A DNA stretch of 64,000 nt from Siniperca chuatsi (lineage: Eukaryota; Chordata; Actinopteri; Centrarchiformes; Sinipercidae), in assembly GCF_020085105.1 (NCBI RefSeq), contig NC_058055.1:14075822-14139821 (forward strand), written 5' to 3'. The number at the start of each line of letters is the position of its first letter. Position 1 is the first letter of the stretch. The translations under genes and the position numbers were made by a program. The notes beneath the pieces were generated by a model. The model was given only the letters and a program-made list of their open reading frames with translations, was not told the origin of the DNA and made no database searches. Below, piece by piece: positions 1 to 12,428 of this stretch.

Positions 1-936
1 AGGGGAGGAGGAGTAGAAAACACGTGTTTGTAGTACTGTACTACACCAGGAAGGAATTGCCATTGCCATTTACATTTATCCCTAACCTAAATCCTCTCTG
101 CTATATCTGTGACTTTAACCACATCTTAACACAGACACTCATATCCTTGAAGATTGTATTGTGTGTTAGAGATTTACTGTAGGGAGTTTACGCATCTATG
201 AGAAGGAGAGCAAAAAGTTGTTTTTTTTTCTTAAAAGATAGTTTCAGAAGATTCTGTTTCAAAGAAAAAGTTTTTCTATTACATTTTTTAATCAGAATTG
301 TTTTAATATTTCAAATATTGATAGGGATTATAACTGAATATATTTTTTTCTTGTTCAGAGTATGACCATGTTCGAGTGTCTCTTTGTAAGTTTCTTTGTA
401 TATCAACTACTGGTACAGTATTTACCATAATAAGTCATTTATTTAACATGGTGTTGTACCTACATCTGTATGCACTGTTAAACACAAGCCCTATCAATGA
501 CAGTACTCGAAACACTACAGAAGACAGGTGATTCTTGTTCTACACTGCTGTTTTTATCGTGCTGTGAAGTCCCACTGTACAATACTGTTTAAGGACAATT
601 TGAATGTGTGATACAAGCAATGTCAAGTATTTTCCATGTGTTTTTTGCAAAATGCACAAGTTAGAGCAATAGCATGTAGTTGTAACTATGATATGAAAGT
701 CGGTGAGGCATTGCTGAGATGCTGTTTTGTTTTATTGTTTGAGTAATATACATTTTATAGAAAGCAATTCTTACAGGAAAACAGAAGATGCTGTACTATT
801 GCCATTTGATAATAGTTTCAAATAATTAAGCAAAGTGAGAAATTCAAATACAAAGAATTTAAACATGACATCAGTCTTTGCCCTCATTTTTTTAACTTAA
901 TTCTGTATCACACAAGGGAAGATGACGCCTGGTGTT
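1..936. other. 3' flank of the fibrinogen-like gene, no gene seen
   Basis: AT-rich sequence without a credible exon on either strand. On the minus strand an AATAAA lies at 736-731, about 200 bases past the stop codon of the fibrinogen-like gene, and is a reasonable polyadenylation signal for it. No repeat family was recognised. Confidence 0.4.
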
Positions 937-3161
937 TTAAATTTCCCCTGCTCCACTACCCGTGACGTCCAAGAAAACCAGAGGCCGCACCTTCATGGTG
1001 GTGTGTCTAAGGGAATACCAAAGGCCTTTCCAGGTCCCCCACACCACACCATTGTCATACTGGCCCTTGTACTTCCCTGTGCGGTAGAACTTCCCATTTA
1101 GGTTGGCTGCATGACACCTGTAGATGGAAGAATAGTACACAATGTCAACGGTGTAACATTTTCCAAAAGACAAATTGAAGTGATTCAACCTTTATCTATT
1201 TTTATAGATTTTGCATTTGCTCAGGTGCACATTTTTTACAATAAATTGTAAAGAACTGTGTCCTTAGCTTGACCAGCATGATTCTTTCCATGGTTTAACA
1301 GGCCATGCTTGTGCAACAATCAAACAGAAGGAAGATAACAGACAGAGCAAGGGTAATTCACACTTGGATTTATTTGAAAGGTCTCACCTGTTGAACCACC
1401 ATCCCGCCTTATTCTCCTGAGCACAGCTGCCTTGAAGGTAGCGGTCATTGTCCTGTCAATGACCACCATCATCATCATCAGTGTTATCACATCGTCATCA
1501 TCTGCACATTGTCAGTAATCTTACAGTTATTAGCACCATAAAAAACCTTCTTAGAATGGTAAAAAGGGAATAGATGACTAACCTGATCTCTGGTGCTGAA
1601 CTGCATGCCGCTGAGGCAAGTAGACCAGTGCTCCACCATCCCCCCACCACCAGTCAGAGCATCTCCAGCTTGCCCACTATACAGCTCATACTGAAGACGA
1701 TACTTATCCTGGAATAGGCATTAGAGCAAGTCATGTTTGTTGGGGATTGCAGTTACTTCTGAGACCAAGAAACAGAACTGTAAAATTGTTCATCTTACGG
1801 CCTCATCAGTGATCCTGAAGTTCTCATAAAATGCATAATTTCTCTGTCCCTCCCAGTCCATTAGATCTATCTTCACCAGGTTCCTACCTTCAGGGCAAAG
1901 AAACATCAGAAACACCCCCCCGAAAAAAAAAGCAGCCAACCAGGCAGAACATTTAGATACTGTAGGAAATGGCCGCTTATAAAAGGAGATGTGAAACAGG
2001 AATTCTGAGATTTTTAATAATTTCTGACCTTCTGAGAGTAGGGAATAAATGTGCTCATTCCCCAACCAAAACTCATCATTCCACAGTTTGAAGTCACCAA
2101 AGCCATCTCTGTAGTCCACCCAGTCTCTAAAATGAGAATTAGGCAGATATTTTACCTCACATGAAACAGCTGTGTAAGTCAACACCTACATTGTAATCTG
2201 ATGCTGCACTTTGCAAGGATTTTGGGACTCGTAATTTTCCCATACACTATACATGGGCTACTTTCTCTGCTTAAATACCTGTTGAAGTCAACTTTTCCAT
2301 GCCGACGTCTCTGAAACACAGTCCATCCTCCTCCATCCTCCATGTCACAGTAGACCAAAACAGGCTCCTGGTGTGATTTGGGTCTGATGCGGTAGAAACC
2401 GCTTGGTGGTCTCAGTCTGTCAAACAGCTCAGAACAGTCTAGGAAGATAGATTTTCAGAATTCTCTCATGCACTTTAGGTTCTGTAGATTGCACATCTCA
2501 AACTGTAATTTTACTTAAAATAAACACCCAAACATTTCTATGATATGATGTGAGCTTTTTTCTTACCTTTGTCATGGACAATTAAATTGCCTGCTGGTGG
2601 AAGTGGTTTCATCAGTGTCATATCAGAGCTGTCTAATGTCCCACTGCTTTTGTGGATTACACCAGTGGCTGTGTCAGTTTCAGGTGTAGTATTAGACACA
2701 GCAGGTTGAAATGGCTGGAAGTATTTGTGCATCTGCAAGTGCTCAACTTGCCAAGTCCCAATTAAGAGTTTATTCTCCAGCTTCCTTATGCTGTGCTTGA
2801 GAGCTGCAACCTCTGGCCCGCATGAGTTAATTGCCTTAAAGGAGGAAAACCAATTTCTAGTTATATATGACGTCTCTACCCTTGTTTTAATACTATACTG
2901 GTACCCAGAGAGGGGCCTGCAAAAGCATAGGGCCGCATGTAAAGGCATCCACGAAACAGATTTTATTTATGTGGAATTTCTAGAAATGACAGTTCTTTAA
3001 CAGCCCTGCCTGCTTTTTGAACCATACATTTTAATTTTTCAATGTCAATACAAAAACAAAGAGAGATATCCTGAAGCTCTTAAAGAGTAGGATAAGCTAC
3101 ATACTGAAAACTGTGTAGAAGAGGCTGGGCACACCAGAGCCAACAACAGCAACACTTGCAT
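937..3161 (-). CDS. fgl1: Fibrinogen-like protein 1 (hepassocin-like), secreted
   Basis: Eight coding exons join in frame to 347 residues: 3161-3105, 2834-2567, 2438-2279, 2126-2029, 1887-1799, 1708-1583, 1452-1388 and 1117-937. The start was chosen because it opens a leucine-rich signal peptide of about 17 residues. A short helical segment (around residues 22-50) and a Thr/Ser-rich linker follow, then a fibrinogen C-terminal globe of about 235 residues beginning at DCSELF. Family hallmarks are [47 protein letters not shown] and [12 protein letters not shown]. In mammals FGL1 is a liver-secreted growth factor and a LAG-3 ligand. The overall plan and length fit FGL1 (human 312 residues) better than angiopoietins or FGL2, because the coiled region is short. 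It could be a lineage paralogue of FGL1. Confidence 0.82.
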
Positions 3162-5211
3162 GGCTTTTAGGAAGACGTCCCTTGCTGCAATATCAGTCTG
3201 AAATTATAAACACAATATAGATTAAAGATTGAAGAATAAACAGATACAGATCAAGAAACTACAGCCTTTCAAACTTTAAAAATCTCGGCACCGCAAGCCT
3301 ACCTTCATTTCACAACGCCTCCCCTTGTTTTGTCCAGGTTCAGTGTTCTTTTCCTCTCAGTATTATTTATAGGCAGGGCAGGTTCTGCATGGTCCACATT
3401 AGAGGATCCAGACTCGACCAACCTTGCTAAACACTGAACTCGAGCCAGTTTGTCATTTTCCACCTCTTTCAAGTATTCTAGTATTTGGATAGAGTAGCTG
3501 ATCCCAGACCTGCAAATGGCCTCGAGGACAGAGAGTGTCGAGAGGACTCCATTCCTTACATACCAGAAGTATTGATTTATGTTGATTTATCATTGTGCTG
3601 CCAAAGGACATTGTGTCTCCATTAAACAGAAATTACATTTTACTACGTCATTTAAATGTTTTTATTTTTTTGGGCTGTGTGTTGTCTTTGAATTTTTCTA
3701 CCATGACTTTGAAAACCTGTTTTTGAAAAGAGCTATTTAAATACAGTTTATTACTGGTGTTATGTACTACCGGTTATTGTTTTGCCTCAGTTTGCAGTGT
3801 CTTTCAACTTTAATTTAGCCTTTCCCTTCCTGGGTTTTGCCAAAATTGGATTTTTTCTAACGTTTCACACATTCAGCTGAAAAATATAATTTCCCCAAAT
3901 GCTAATTATTTACAGATTTTGCTAATAAAAAGCAAACCTCCAACACGTTTTTTTTTGTCATGTAACGTTATACCTTGCCGCTATTGTTAAACTTTGCAAA
4001 CCAGTTTAGAACTTTGGGAATGCACGTTCAATTAAAGCCAGATGTTACAGAGATGAGGGAGATGTGAGAGGGCAATAGCAGCCTGTTGGTCTAAGCTTGC
4101 TTTTTAAGATAACGCTAGTAAAGTAGTTTAAAAAAGATACGCACAGGCAGCGTATGGTCAGGCTTAGTCAGTTGTGGTGTGTGAAACTGGGCCGAGGAGG
4201 AAAGGTGAGTAAAAAGTAACGAGTAAAAAGGGGCTGAGGTCCAGGAAGTCCGAAACCGCTACGTTTGCGAAAACGATGAGGAATATAACGTTAGTGGATG
4301 GACAGGGAAAAAAACTACCCGGTTAACCTTTGAACCGCCTTCCTTTGTTTTCACAAGAAGTCACAAGACAAACTCCCGAATGACAGTTCTAACGGTAAGC
4401 AGGCGGTGCGAGTTTAGCTAGTTTTTTCTGGGCTAATTTGGTGTCAACGGGTTAACAGAGGACAGGACTGTGGGAAGGTGCTTGGCCCCAGAGGAGCTGG
4501 AAAGCGGCTGGTTTGTGTTGTTAAATCTAGCTGGTTGTTTTCATTTTTCTTCGAGGTAATAATGAATCCCGAATACTTCACTTTCTTAAACGGTTTGCTA
4601 GCTAATTTCTTGCTTGTGGGTTTTGCATCAACGGCTAATCAGAACACTGGTTGCTATGTGATTAACGCTGGATGCTGATGGTAAAAGTGTTTGTGTTTAA
4701 CGTTTTGTTTTTCAGAGAGTGGATTTGTGTGAAAGACTGGTATGACGAGATTCAATATTTCAGGACAGGACAAGTTTTTGTCCTCTAGCTTGTCTTTCCC
4801 AATTTATTTATTTATTTATTTATTTTTTATCATTGTAACTTTGGAGCAACATGCTGAACAAGGGAGTAATCTTTTTACACTCTTCTTTTCAAATGCAGAG
4901 ACTATACACGTTCAGAAACAAGCGAGAAGGAAGACACACACATCATGTCCTCTGTCTATTTCAGTCCAGGGTCAGATTCAGGTGTAAATGGGTGAGGAAC
5001 ATAAATTAACTAACATGGGAAGATGAACCTTTATTCTGTCTGTGTGGATTTTCATGTGAATCTTTACTGCATGGTGTACTGTTTGAACTGTTGCTTTATA
5101 TGTGAATGTGGTGTTGTTGTTTTGCAGAACACTGTGTCTTTTCAGCCTGATTTTTTTTTATCTTGTTTATGTTATCTATCTTTCTGTCTATCTATTAGAA
5201 ACATTGCAAAG
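3162..5211. promoter_or_regulatory. Divergent intergenic region between fgl1 and the phosphatase gene
   Basis: The two start codons point away from each other across about 2 kb, so both promoters must lie here. On the plus strand a strong donor (AAAG then GTGAGT) at 4204/4205 follows GC-richer sequence and could end an untranslated first exon of the phosphatase gene, whose coding exon has its acceptor at 5197-5198. No TATA box or other core element could be assigned with confidence. Confidence 0.35.
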
Positions 5212-8200
5212 ATGGAGGATGCTAAAGTGGAGATTGATGATGGAAAGGATGAGAGTGTGGTACCAGATACAATGTATCAGTAAGTTTACACAGCTTGGAC
5301 TGCAGACAGTTTATACAACGCTTTATTCAGACACACATTTACTAGCAAGCATTACTTTCTGTCCTCTTTTGCAGCAATATCCGGAAGAAGATAGCACCTT
5401 TTGTTATGTCCTTTGGATTTCGGTGAGTGCGTTTTGGGAACTCCTTTGGAGAGATATTGGGTCATTTAGAGTGATAATTTCCAATGATGGTTCTTTCCTG
5501 CCTGGTAGTGTTTGATGATGCTGAACTTTATCTGTCTTTTTCCTCCAGTATATTTGGAGTGATACTGATCCTAGTGGACTTTGTGCTGGTGATCGTGGAT
5601 CTTTCCCTGCCAGCCAAAAACAAAGAGGTTGGGGACGCATTAGAGGCCGTGTCCCTCACAATCTCCTTCTTCTTTCTCCTTGACGTTCTCCTGCGGGTCT
5701 ATGTGGAGGGGTGAGTGAGAAAGGAAGGCCTTGCATGCAGCAGTATAGTAGTATAGCCACTTCCTAATTATTTGCTGACACTGTGTTAGGAGGGGGTTAC
5801 TTAAGGCACTGGTTTGTGGCATTGCTATAACAGATTGCAATATGCACCCAATGTGCAATATGCACCCAATGTTCAAATGTAGTTTACCCACTTCTTCAGT
5901 TATCGCTGTACAACTGCTTGCTTGTGAATGTGAGAAATGTTTTAAAAGCGTGATGCAAGCATTCCCAGAGTCCTGTGTCAGCAGAAATCAAGTGTATTTA
6001 GCTGTTAAACAGGAAGTTATGAAGAGGAAACTGGACAGGAAATGTATGGCATGTATTGGGTTGGTTCTTGGGAAACCCTAATGAGTCAGAATACTAGTAC
6101 AGTGTCACTGAATAAATGCTCTACTACAGTAATGTTTTTCATGTTAATTAAGATCCAGGCACATTCTATTAGTTGCATGATCTGGGCAATTTTCTCAGCA
6201 GCATGTTATTTGTCTCATGTTGTGCTTAACTGACCACCTTTTTAGGTTCAAAGTTTACTTTGGCTCCAAGCTGAACATCATAGATGCCTGTGTTGTGGTA
6301 GTCACACTGGTGGTCACCATGATCTACACCTTCACTGACCTGTCAGGACCCAGTCTCATCCCCAGGTAACTGCTTTCCCTTGCATTCTCAGCTAACAGAT
6401 ATTTAATATTACTAGAGATGGCTCATACAGTTGTGTTAGACATTTGGTTTCTTTGTAAAGAATAATATTAGTACATGGAAGCTCTGTGGGGTCTGGAGAA
6501 ATATTTGAACTTGGAGATTCATTTATAATGATGCTCAAATTGATGCTCTGCTGATTTAAAGCCCCTGGCCTGCACGCCCATAGTCCATCCACACAGGTGT
6601 TTACATTTATATTGCCTGATTAGACCTCATCTCAGGGCGGTGTACAAACTGTGCATAATTAACATCTCCCGCACTCTCCTGTTAGTTTAGTTGCACCTGT
6701 TAGGGTGGGACAGTTTACACCTTTGTCACTCTTATTACTCCATAGAGTTTGGAGACAGCAAGTAATTCCCAGATTAGCTCCACCCACCTTCCACCTGACT
6801 AAAGGTCTAATCAAACAGCGTAATTGAAAACACCTGTCCTTTTCTTTTGGGCGCTCTGTTTACTGTAAATGTGTTGCAAGGGTCAAGGCAATAATAATGC
6901 CATTGCTTCATTTTTGTTAATGTAATAAAGATATTGTGAGTTGTGATACACAATTCATCTTTCTAAACTTTTCATATCAAGCAGAACAAAAAATTTGTAT
7001 TTCAATGAAAATTTCTGTTTAACCTCAGACTGAACAATCAATGCAGGGAACATCAAAACATTATTTAACATTTTGCGTTCATAAGCCATATTGAGAATAT
7101 ACTGTTCTATCTATCCTAATTAGTAATGTGATATTGATTTCAACCATATTGCCTAATCACAGTGCGTAGTGTGCCATTGACCCTATTATTGTTTTATAAT
7201 TTTTTTTTAGAAATACCATATAATAATGTTGAGTACATTATACTCAGCGCCATTTAAGATGTCAACATTTGTTTAATGATTCATAAGTATATATTTTTTC
7301 ATTCATTCTTCATTAGGGTGGTGACGTTTCTTCGTTTCCTGAGAATTATAATCCTGGTGAGGGTTTTCAGACTAGCAGCTCAGAGGAAAGAGCTGGAGAA
7401 GGTCACCAGGAGGATGGTAAGTTCATTACCATGGAAGCATGGAAAAGTGTGTATACCTAATTTAGCAAAGTTCGTTGGAGTCTTCCGGAGAATGTCTTCT
7501 GTTTAGCAGAGAATTGCAGCTGTGTAGAATTAGGGCTGGCATCAAGAGAGAAGATGTCTACTACTTCCTGATTATTGACTTGCTATTTTTCTCAGGTTTC
7601 TGAGAATAAGCGGCGTTATCAGAAGGATGGGTTTGACCTTGACCTTACCTATGTCACAGGTAGTTGTTACATGCTGTATAATGCAAAAAAAAACAAAAAA
7701 AACCACCATACATGCTTGTCAGAAAATACATCTGAAATAGATGACTAAAAATTACACCCTTTTAAGAAGTGGAACATTTGTTTGCATCTTTACCCACTTC
7801 TCTAGACCGCGTCATCGCCATGTCTTTCCCCTCCTCCGGGAAGCAGTCCTTCTACAGGAATCCAATCAAGGTAAGTCTGACACAAGCTGGCACATTAAAA
7901 TCCATCTCAACATGCATGAGTCCACCTCCATTACTCACTTTAGATGGTTTCAACCTAATTACACTCACCACTTTCAGAATGAATCCATTAATATGCAGTA
8001 CACCATTGTTACAAGGAACTTCCAACATAAAGTAGACCCACAGACCTATAGTATACACACACGTAAGTGTTTTAACCGACTTCTCTTCTCTTTCTGTGCA
8101 GGAAGTGGCGAGGTTCCTAGACACTAAACATGAAGACCACTATAAAGTTTACAACCTGTGCAGTACGTTGGCACCTCCTCTCGTCACATGTACTGTATTC

Positions 8201-10546
8201 CCTTTTTATGTAGAACCACACAAACCATTTGAACATCATCTTTTGTTTCCAGGTGAGAAAGGCTACGACCCCCAGTTCTTCCACTACAGGGTTGAAAGGG
8301 TGTTCATTGACGACCACAACGTCCCCTCCTTGGAGTGAGTCACATTTTCTGCTGCAATGTGTCATTTTTGTTTCACCTCTCCCTTTTGCTTGTAATTATA
8401 CAGAAGCACTTTAGATTACAGCTACACAAGAGTGCCTGCCAGCTTAGCACAATGTCTTTATCATTGTGTGTTCTATCTGTCTCAGGGACATGCTGAAATA
8501 CACAGCAAGCGTGCGGGAGTGGATGTCTGCTGATCCCAAAAACATCATTGCTATTCACTGTAAAGGAGGGAAAGGTGATGCCAAAGACATTAGATTGGTG
8601 TACAGTTGTTGAAAATGTGTAAGTCTTAGTTTACCCTTTGCTGACTAGGTAAAACTCTTACGTAATTCCATAATGATACTGCTCTCTTTCACAGGACGCA
8701 CAGGTACTATGGTGTGCACCTGGTTTATTGACAGTGACCAGTTTGAGAGTGCACAGGTACGTCTCTTTAACTTTGAGATTTATTCAAGCGAGGGTTAATG
8801 AATTTTGAGACTTACATTGATCTCTGTTTTTTCACCAGGACAGTCTGGAGTATTTTGGTGAGAGGAGGACAGACAAAAGTCGGAGCTCCAAGTTTCAAGG
8901 AGTGGAGACTCCCTCTCAGGTACGAACAAACCACTCAGGAGCCAAACTGAGGGTTTTTTTTAATAGAGGAGCATTGCAATAGCATTTATTTAAAAAATGT
9001 TTAGGACTACACTTAAAGCCTCTTAAAGCAGAATTTGAAAACAATTCTGACTGGCGCCCCCAGTGGTAGTATCAAAAATTAAACTGTGGCAGACAGAAGT
9101 GGTGAAAGCAACACATAGAAAGGACACATTTTCACACACATAATTTTTCTACAAACAACTTATGCCATCAGAATAATTTCAAAAATACTGCAGTCACATA
9201 GCTTCTACACATAGTGGCTTGAACGTATGATTGACAAAAGTTGAATGGAGTATGGCGTCACACTATTATTGGCTGTGTCAGTCTTTTTATATTACTGCAT
9301 ATCTTTTTAACATTAAGAACATTATTGCAAAACAGTAGTTAAAGTTACTATATTGCTTATCACCTAGTAGTATCATCATTTACCATATACTGTATATAAT
9401 TATTCATATATGTACGTACAGTATGTTTCATACATTTTCTAACATATACACATACTATATATACGTATGCATGCAGGGTAGGCCTATATGCTTTTTTCCC
9501 CTGAATCCTTTGCTATAAGCTTATGATTAATCTTGACAGTTTAAGATTTGAATGCATTGTCAGTGGGAAAATGAATATGAGATTTCCTCATAAAAACTTG
9601 TTTTAGATGTTTTAGCTCTGTTGTTTCTGTGGGAACCACAGAGCCGGTACGTGGGGTACTATGAGATCATGAAGTCCAAGTTCAACAGACAGCTGCCTCC
9701 ACCTAAAAGCCTCAGGATCAAGAGCATCCGCATCCACTCCATAGCAGGTAAAACCCAGCAAACCAGTACGTAACTTTATCCTTGACATATCTCTTTGTGC
9801 CCGTGGTAATATCAGATTTTTTTGCTTGTACCCAGGTGTAGGTAAAGGTGATGGCAGCGATCTCAAGGTGAAGATAATTGTGAAGAAAGAGCTGGTATTT
9901 CAATGTGTGTGTGCCAAACAGGAGAACTGCACTGTAAGTCTCACACACTCAGCACACGCACTCATCAGGTCATACTGATTCATTTGTTGAATGGGTGATT
10001 AATGCATTTCGGGTGTGTTTTTTATTTATTTATTTATTTTTTTTAAGGTATTTCCTGATGTGGGCAGCAATGCAGCAGTCATCAGCCTACAGGATGGGCC
10101 TGTGGTTGAAGGGGATGTGAAGGTCATGTTTGAATCAAGTGCTGTGAGTGTTTGCATTTACACCTTTTAAACTACATATGAAAGGAAAGCTGATGTTTAG
10201 TCTGATTGTCCTATGATTGAATTTATCTTTTTGTTTTCATCATGCTCTTTAGGGTCTGCCGAAAGGATACGAAGATGTTCCATTCTACTTCTGGTTCAAT
10301 ACCTCCTTCATAGAGCATAACAAGTATGTTTCTGTTGCTCTGATGCAATTATTTCTGTAGCTCTTGACTCAAAAGGTTTCATATTCTGCTTTGACATTAG
10401 TGACATTTGACTGAACTCTGCGTTCCTTCCAAATTCTCCACAGGCTGTTTCTACCCAGGGAAGAGCTGGACAACCCACACAAACCGAAGACCTGGGACCT
10501 GTACAAGGAGGACTTTGGTGTCACTATGTTCTTCTCAGAACCATAA
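5212..10546 (+). CDS. tpte: Voltage-sensing phosphoinositide phosphatase (VSP/TPTE family)
   Basis: Seventeen coding exons join in frame to 491 residues: 5212-5279, 5375-5422, 5549-5710, 6246-6365, 7317-7416, 7596-7659, 7806-7870, 8102-8162, 8253-8334, 8486-8574, 8695-8756, 8839-8919, 9642-9747, 9836-9933, 10048-10143, 10253-10323 and 10444-10546. Four membrane segments form a voltage sensor; S4 carries spaced arginines in [20 protein letters not shown] basic linker ([12 protein letters not shown]) leads to a PTEN-like phosphatase with the loop HCKGGKGRTG (catalytic Cys near 282, Arg near 288), then a C2 domain. Known members dephosphorylate membrane phosphoinositides when the cell depolarises. 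All key catalytic residues are present, unlike human TPTE, which is inactive. AATAAA signals lie at 10646 and 10851. Length matches fish VSPs (about 500 residues). Confidence 0.95.
6593..6837. mobile_element. MITE-like element in phosphatase intron
   Basis: A 245-bp stretch is bounded by inverted repeats of about 35 bases, 6593-6627 against 6803-6837, beginning ACAGGTGTTT. I count about 28 of 35 positions matching. There is no coding capacity. The structure fits a short non-autonomous DNA transposon; the superfamily and the target duplication are not resolved. Confidence 0.6.
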
Positions 10547-12428
10547 TAAAAGCCTTTTAGAAAGATAAGAGGATAAAATCGCTTGTTACAGTTGTACATT
10601 TATTGATGGATGGTGAGCAGAGATTGGTAGATTGAACACTAACTGAATAAATGACAAGAATGTTCAGATGTTGTATGCAGTGGGGTCCTCCACCGAATCA
10701 AATCATATAGAATGCAGTGTTGCTCTGATGAGTCGTGGCACTTAAACTGAAATTTAAAATGAGGGATATGTGAAGAATTAACCATTAAATAACAAGTCAT
10801 GTCTTCCAGTGAATCACTTGTGTGCGTGGTGACTCTTTTGGGTGTCCTAAAATAAAAATCTGAAAATGAATCAAAAACATTTGCACCTGATGAAATTATA
10901 ATGCTGAAAGGCTGGGCTGTATTTATCTTTGACACAGTCCATTTCTTTAGTCTTTAACTACTTTCCTGTGCTATTAATTCATCCCCTCTGACCTAGTCCA
11001 TTTGAAACTAGCTATGTTTCTAATGTACCATGTCTAACTACTACTAAATGCACTAAGTGGTTTATTAGTGAAGGTAATCAGACCGAAATGTACTCAGTGG
11101 AAACCACAGACCAGTTTCAGAACACAGGGTGACACTTACAAATGTGCTCAGAATAGACGTCACAGCTCCACCTTGAGTTAGTTTTGGAGGCAGCAGGCCT
11201 GTCTTTACTGCGTCAGTTAATATAAAAAGGTAGTGGGCCTTTTCTGAGCTAAGTGTTATAAATCCATGATGTACCTGCTTCACTGAGGTGAATACATCTG
11301 AAAACATCTTTATTACACAATATTTTTACCTCACAGCAAACACAAAACAAGTGGACGCATGTATCAGATTTAATCTTTTATTTTCAGAATTTATACATCT
11401 CTTTAAATTATTGCTCATTTTCAAGTTGCATTGCTGGTCATGCTTATGTTACACCGCAGGTTGCATAGACCAAGATCTGAGACCCTTCCCATGCTTGTCA
11501 CACTTTGGGTCTATCAAACTTGCTCTCTTAAACCTAGACGTTAACTAGCCAACAAAGAATTAAAGTGCAGACAAAAGTAACCCTCACTGAGAAATACTGT
11601 TAATCAATAAGGTTTGAACACCTCTTTGCCGAGGCAGAGGGTGCTGCGCATTACGGTAGATACTTTACATACTGTCCTAAATCAACACAATGGTGCAGAT
11701 GGACTGTAAAAATTTAGTTAAGATACTGTGTACTGCGTAGCAACTCCGCAAAGCTCAAACCTGAGAGGTGACGGCTGAGGTCCATTAATCCACCAGCCTG
11801 CATCATTTTAAAGCAAACGTTATGTTAACACTGCAGTGTGGCACAGGTCAAAAAGGACAGATAGTCATCAATTTTAATGCAAACCTTCCACTATGTCACA
11901 ATTTACTGGGTACAAGCTATTCTGTAGAACAGCATTTAAGCAGCTTTAAAAGTTGCAGGATTGTTGTTAAGGATAGATGTGTTTAACACAACTTTCCCTG
12001 ATACAAGGCACCCAGTGCAGCAGAACTGCCACAATCATGACCACTTTGAACAAACCATCTAACTCCTGCAATCCTGTGCATTTTAAGTAAATAGAACATC
12101 TTTCAGGACAATTTCAAGCAGTGTTTACACAACTGGCATTGCAAAACAGTGGTTGACACACCTAAGGCATGTTGCGAATGACAATCAGTTAGAAGTCTTT
12201 GTAAAAACATGATTGATAACACAAGACATAAAGAACTCTTCATACACTGTCAGGTTTATAGAATCCACATAAACTGTCAGAGTAATAGCTTATGTGACTA
12301 TATTATCAAACAAATACAACAATCCTTGTTGACCAACCAGCAACAGGGAAAAAACGTTTCGGCTCAATTTCATATTTGGTCATATTGCTTTTCGCCCCAC
12401 CTCGACATTCAGTCCAAACTTCTTCAGG
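10547..12428. other. Convergent 3' ends of the phosphatase gene and smpd1, no gene seen
   Basis: The two genes end tail to tail here. Candidate polyadenylation signals are AATAAA at 10646-10651 and 10851-10856 (plus, phosphatase gene) and 11382-11377 (minus, smpd1), implying a smpd1 3'UTR of about 1 kb. No other exon or repeat was recognised. Confidence 0.4.

Noticed and set aside
5836-5872. Doubled phrase GCAATATGCACCCAATGT in a phosphatase intron
   Set aside because: A single short tandem duplication; unremarkable.
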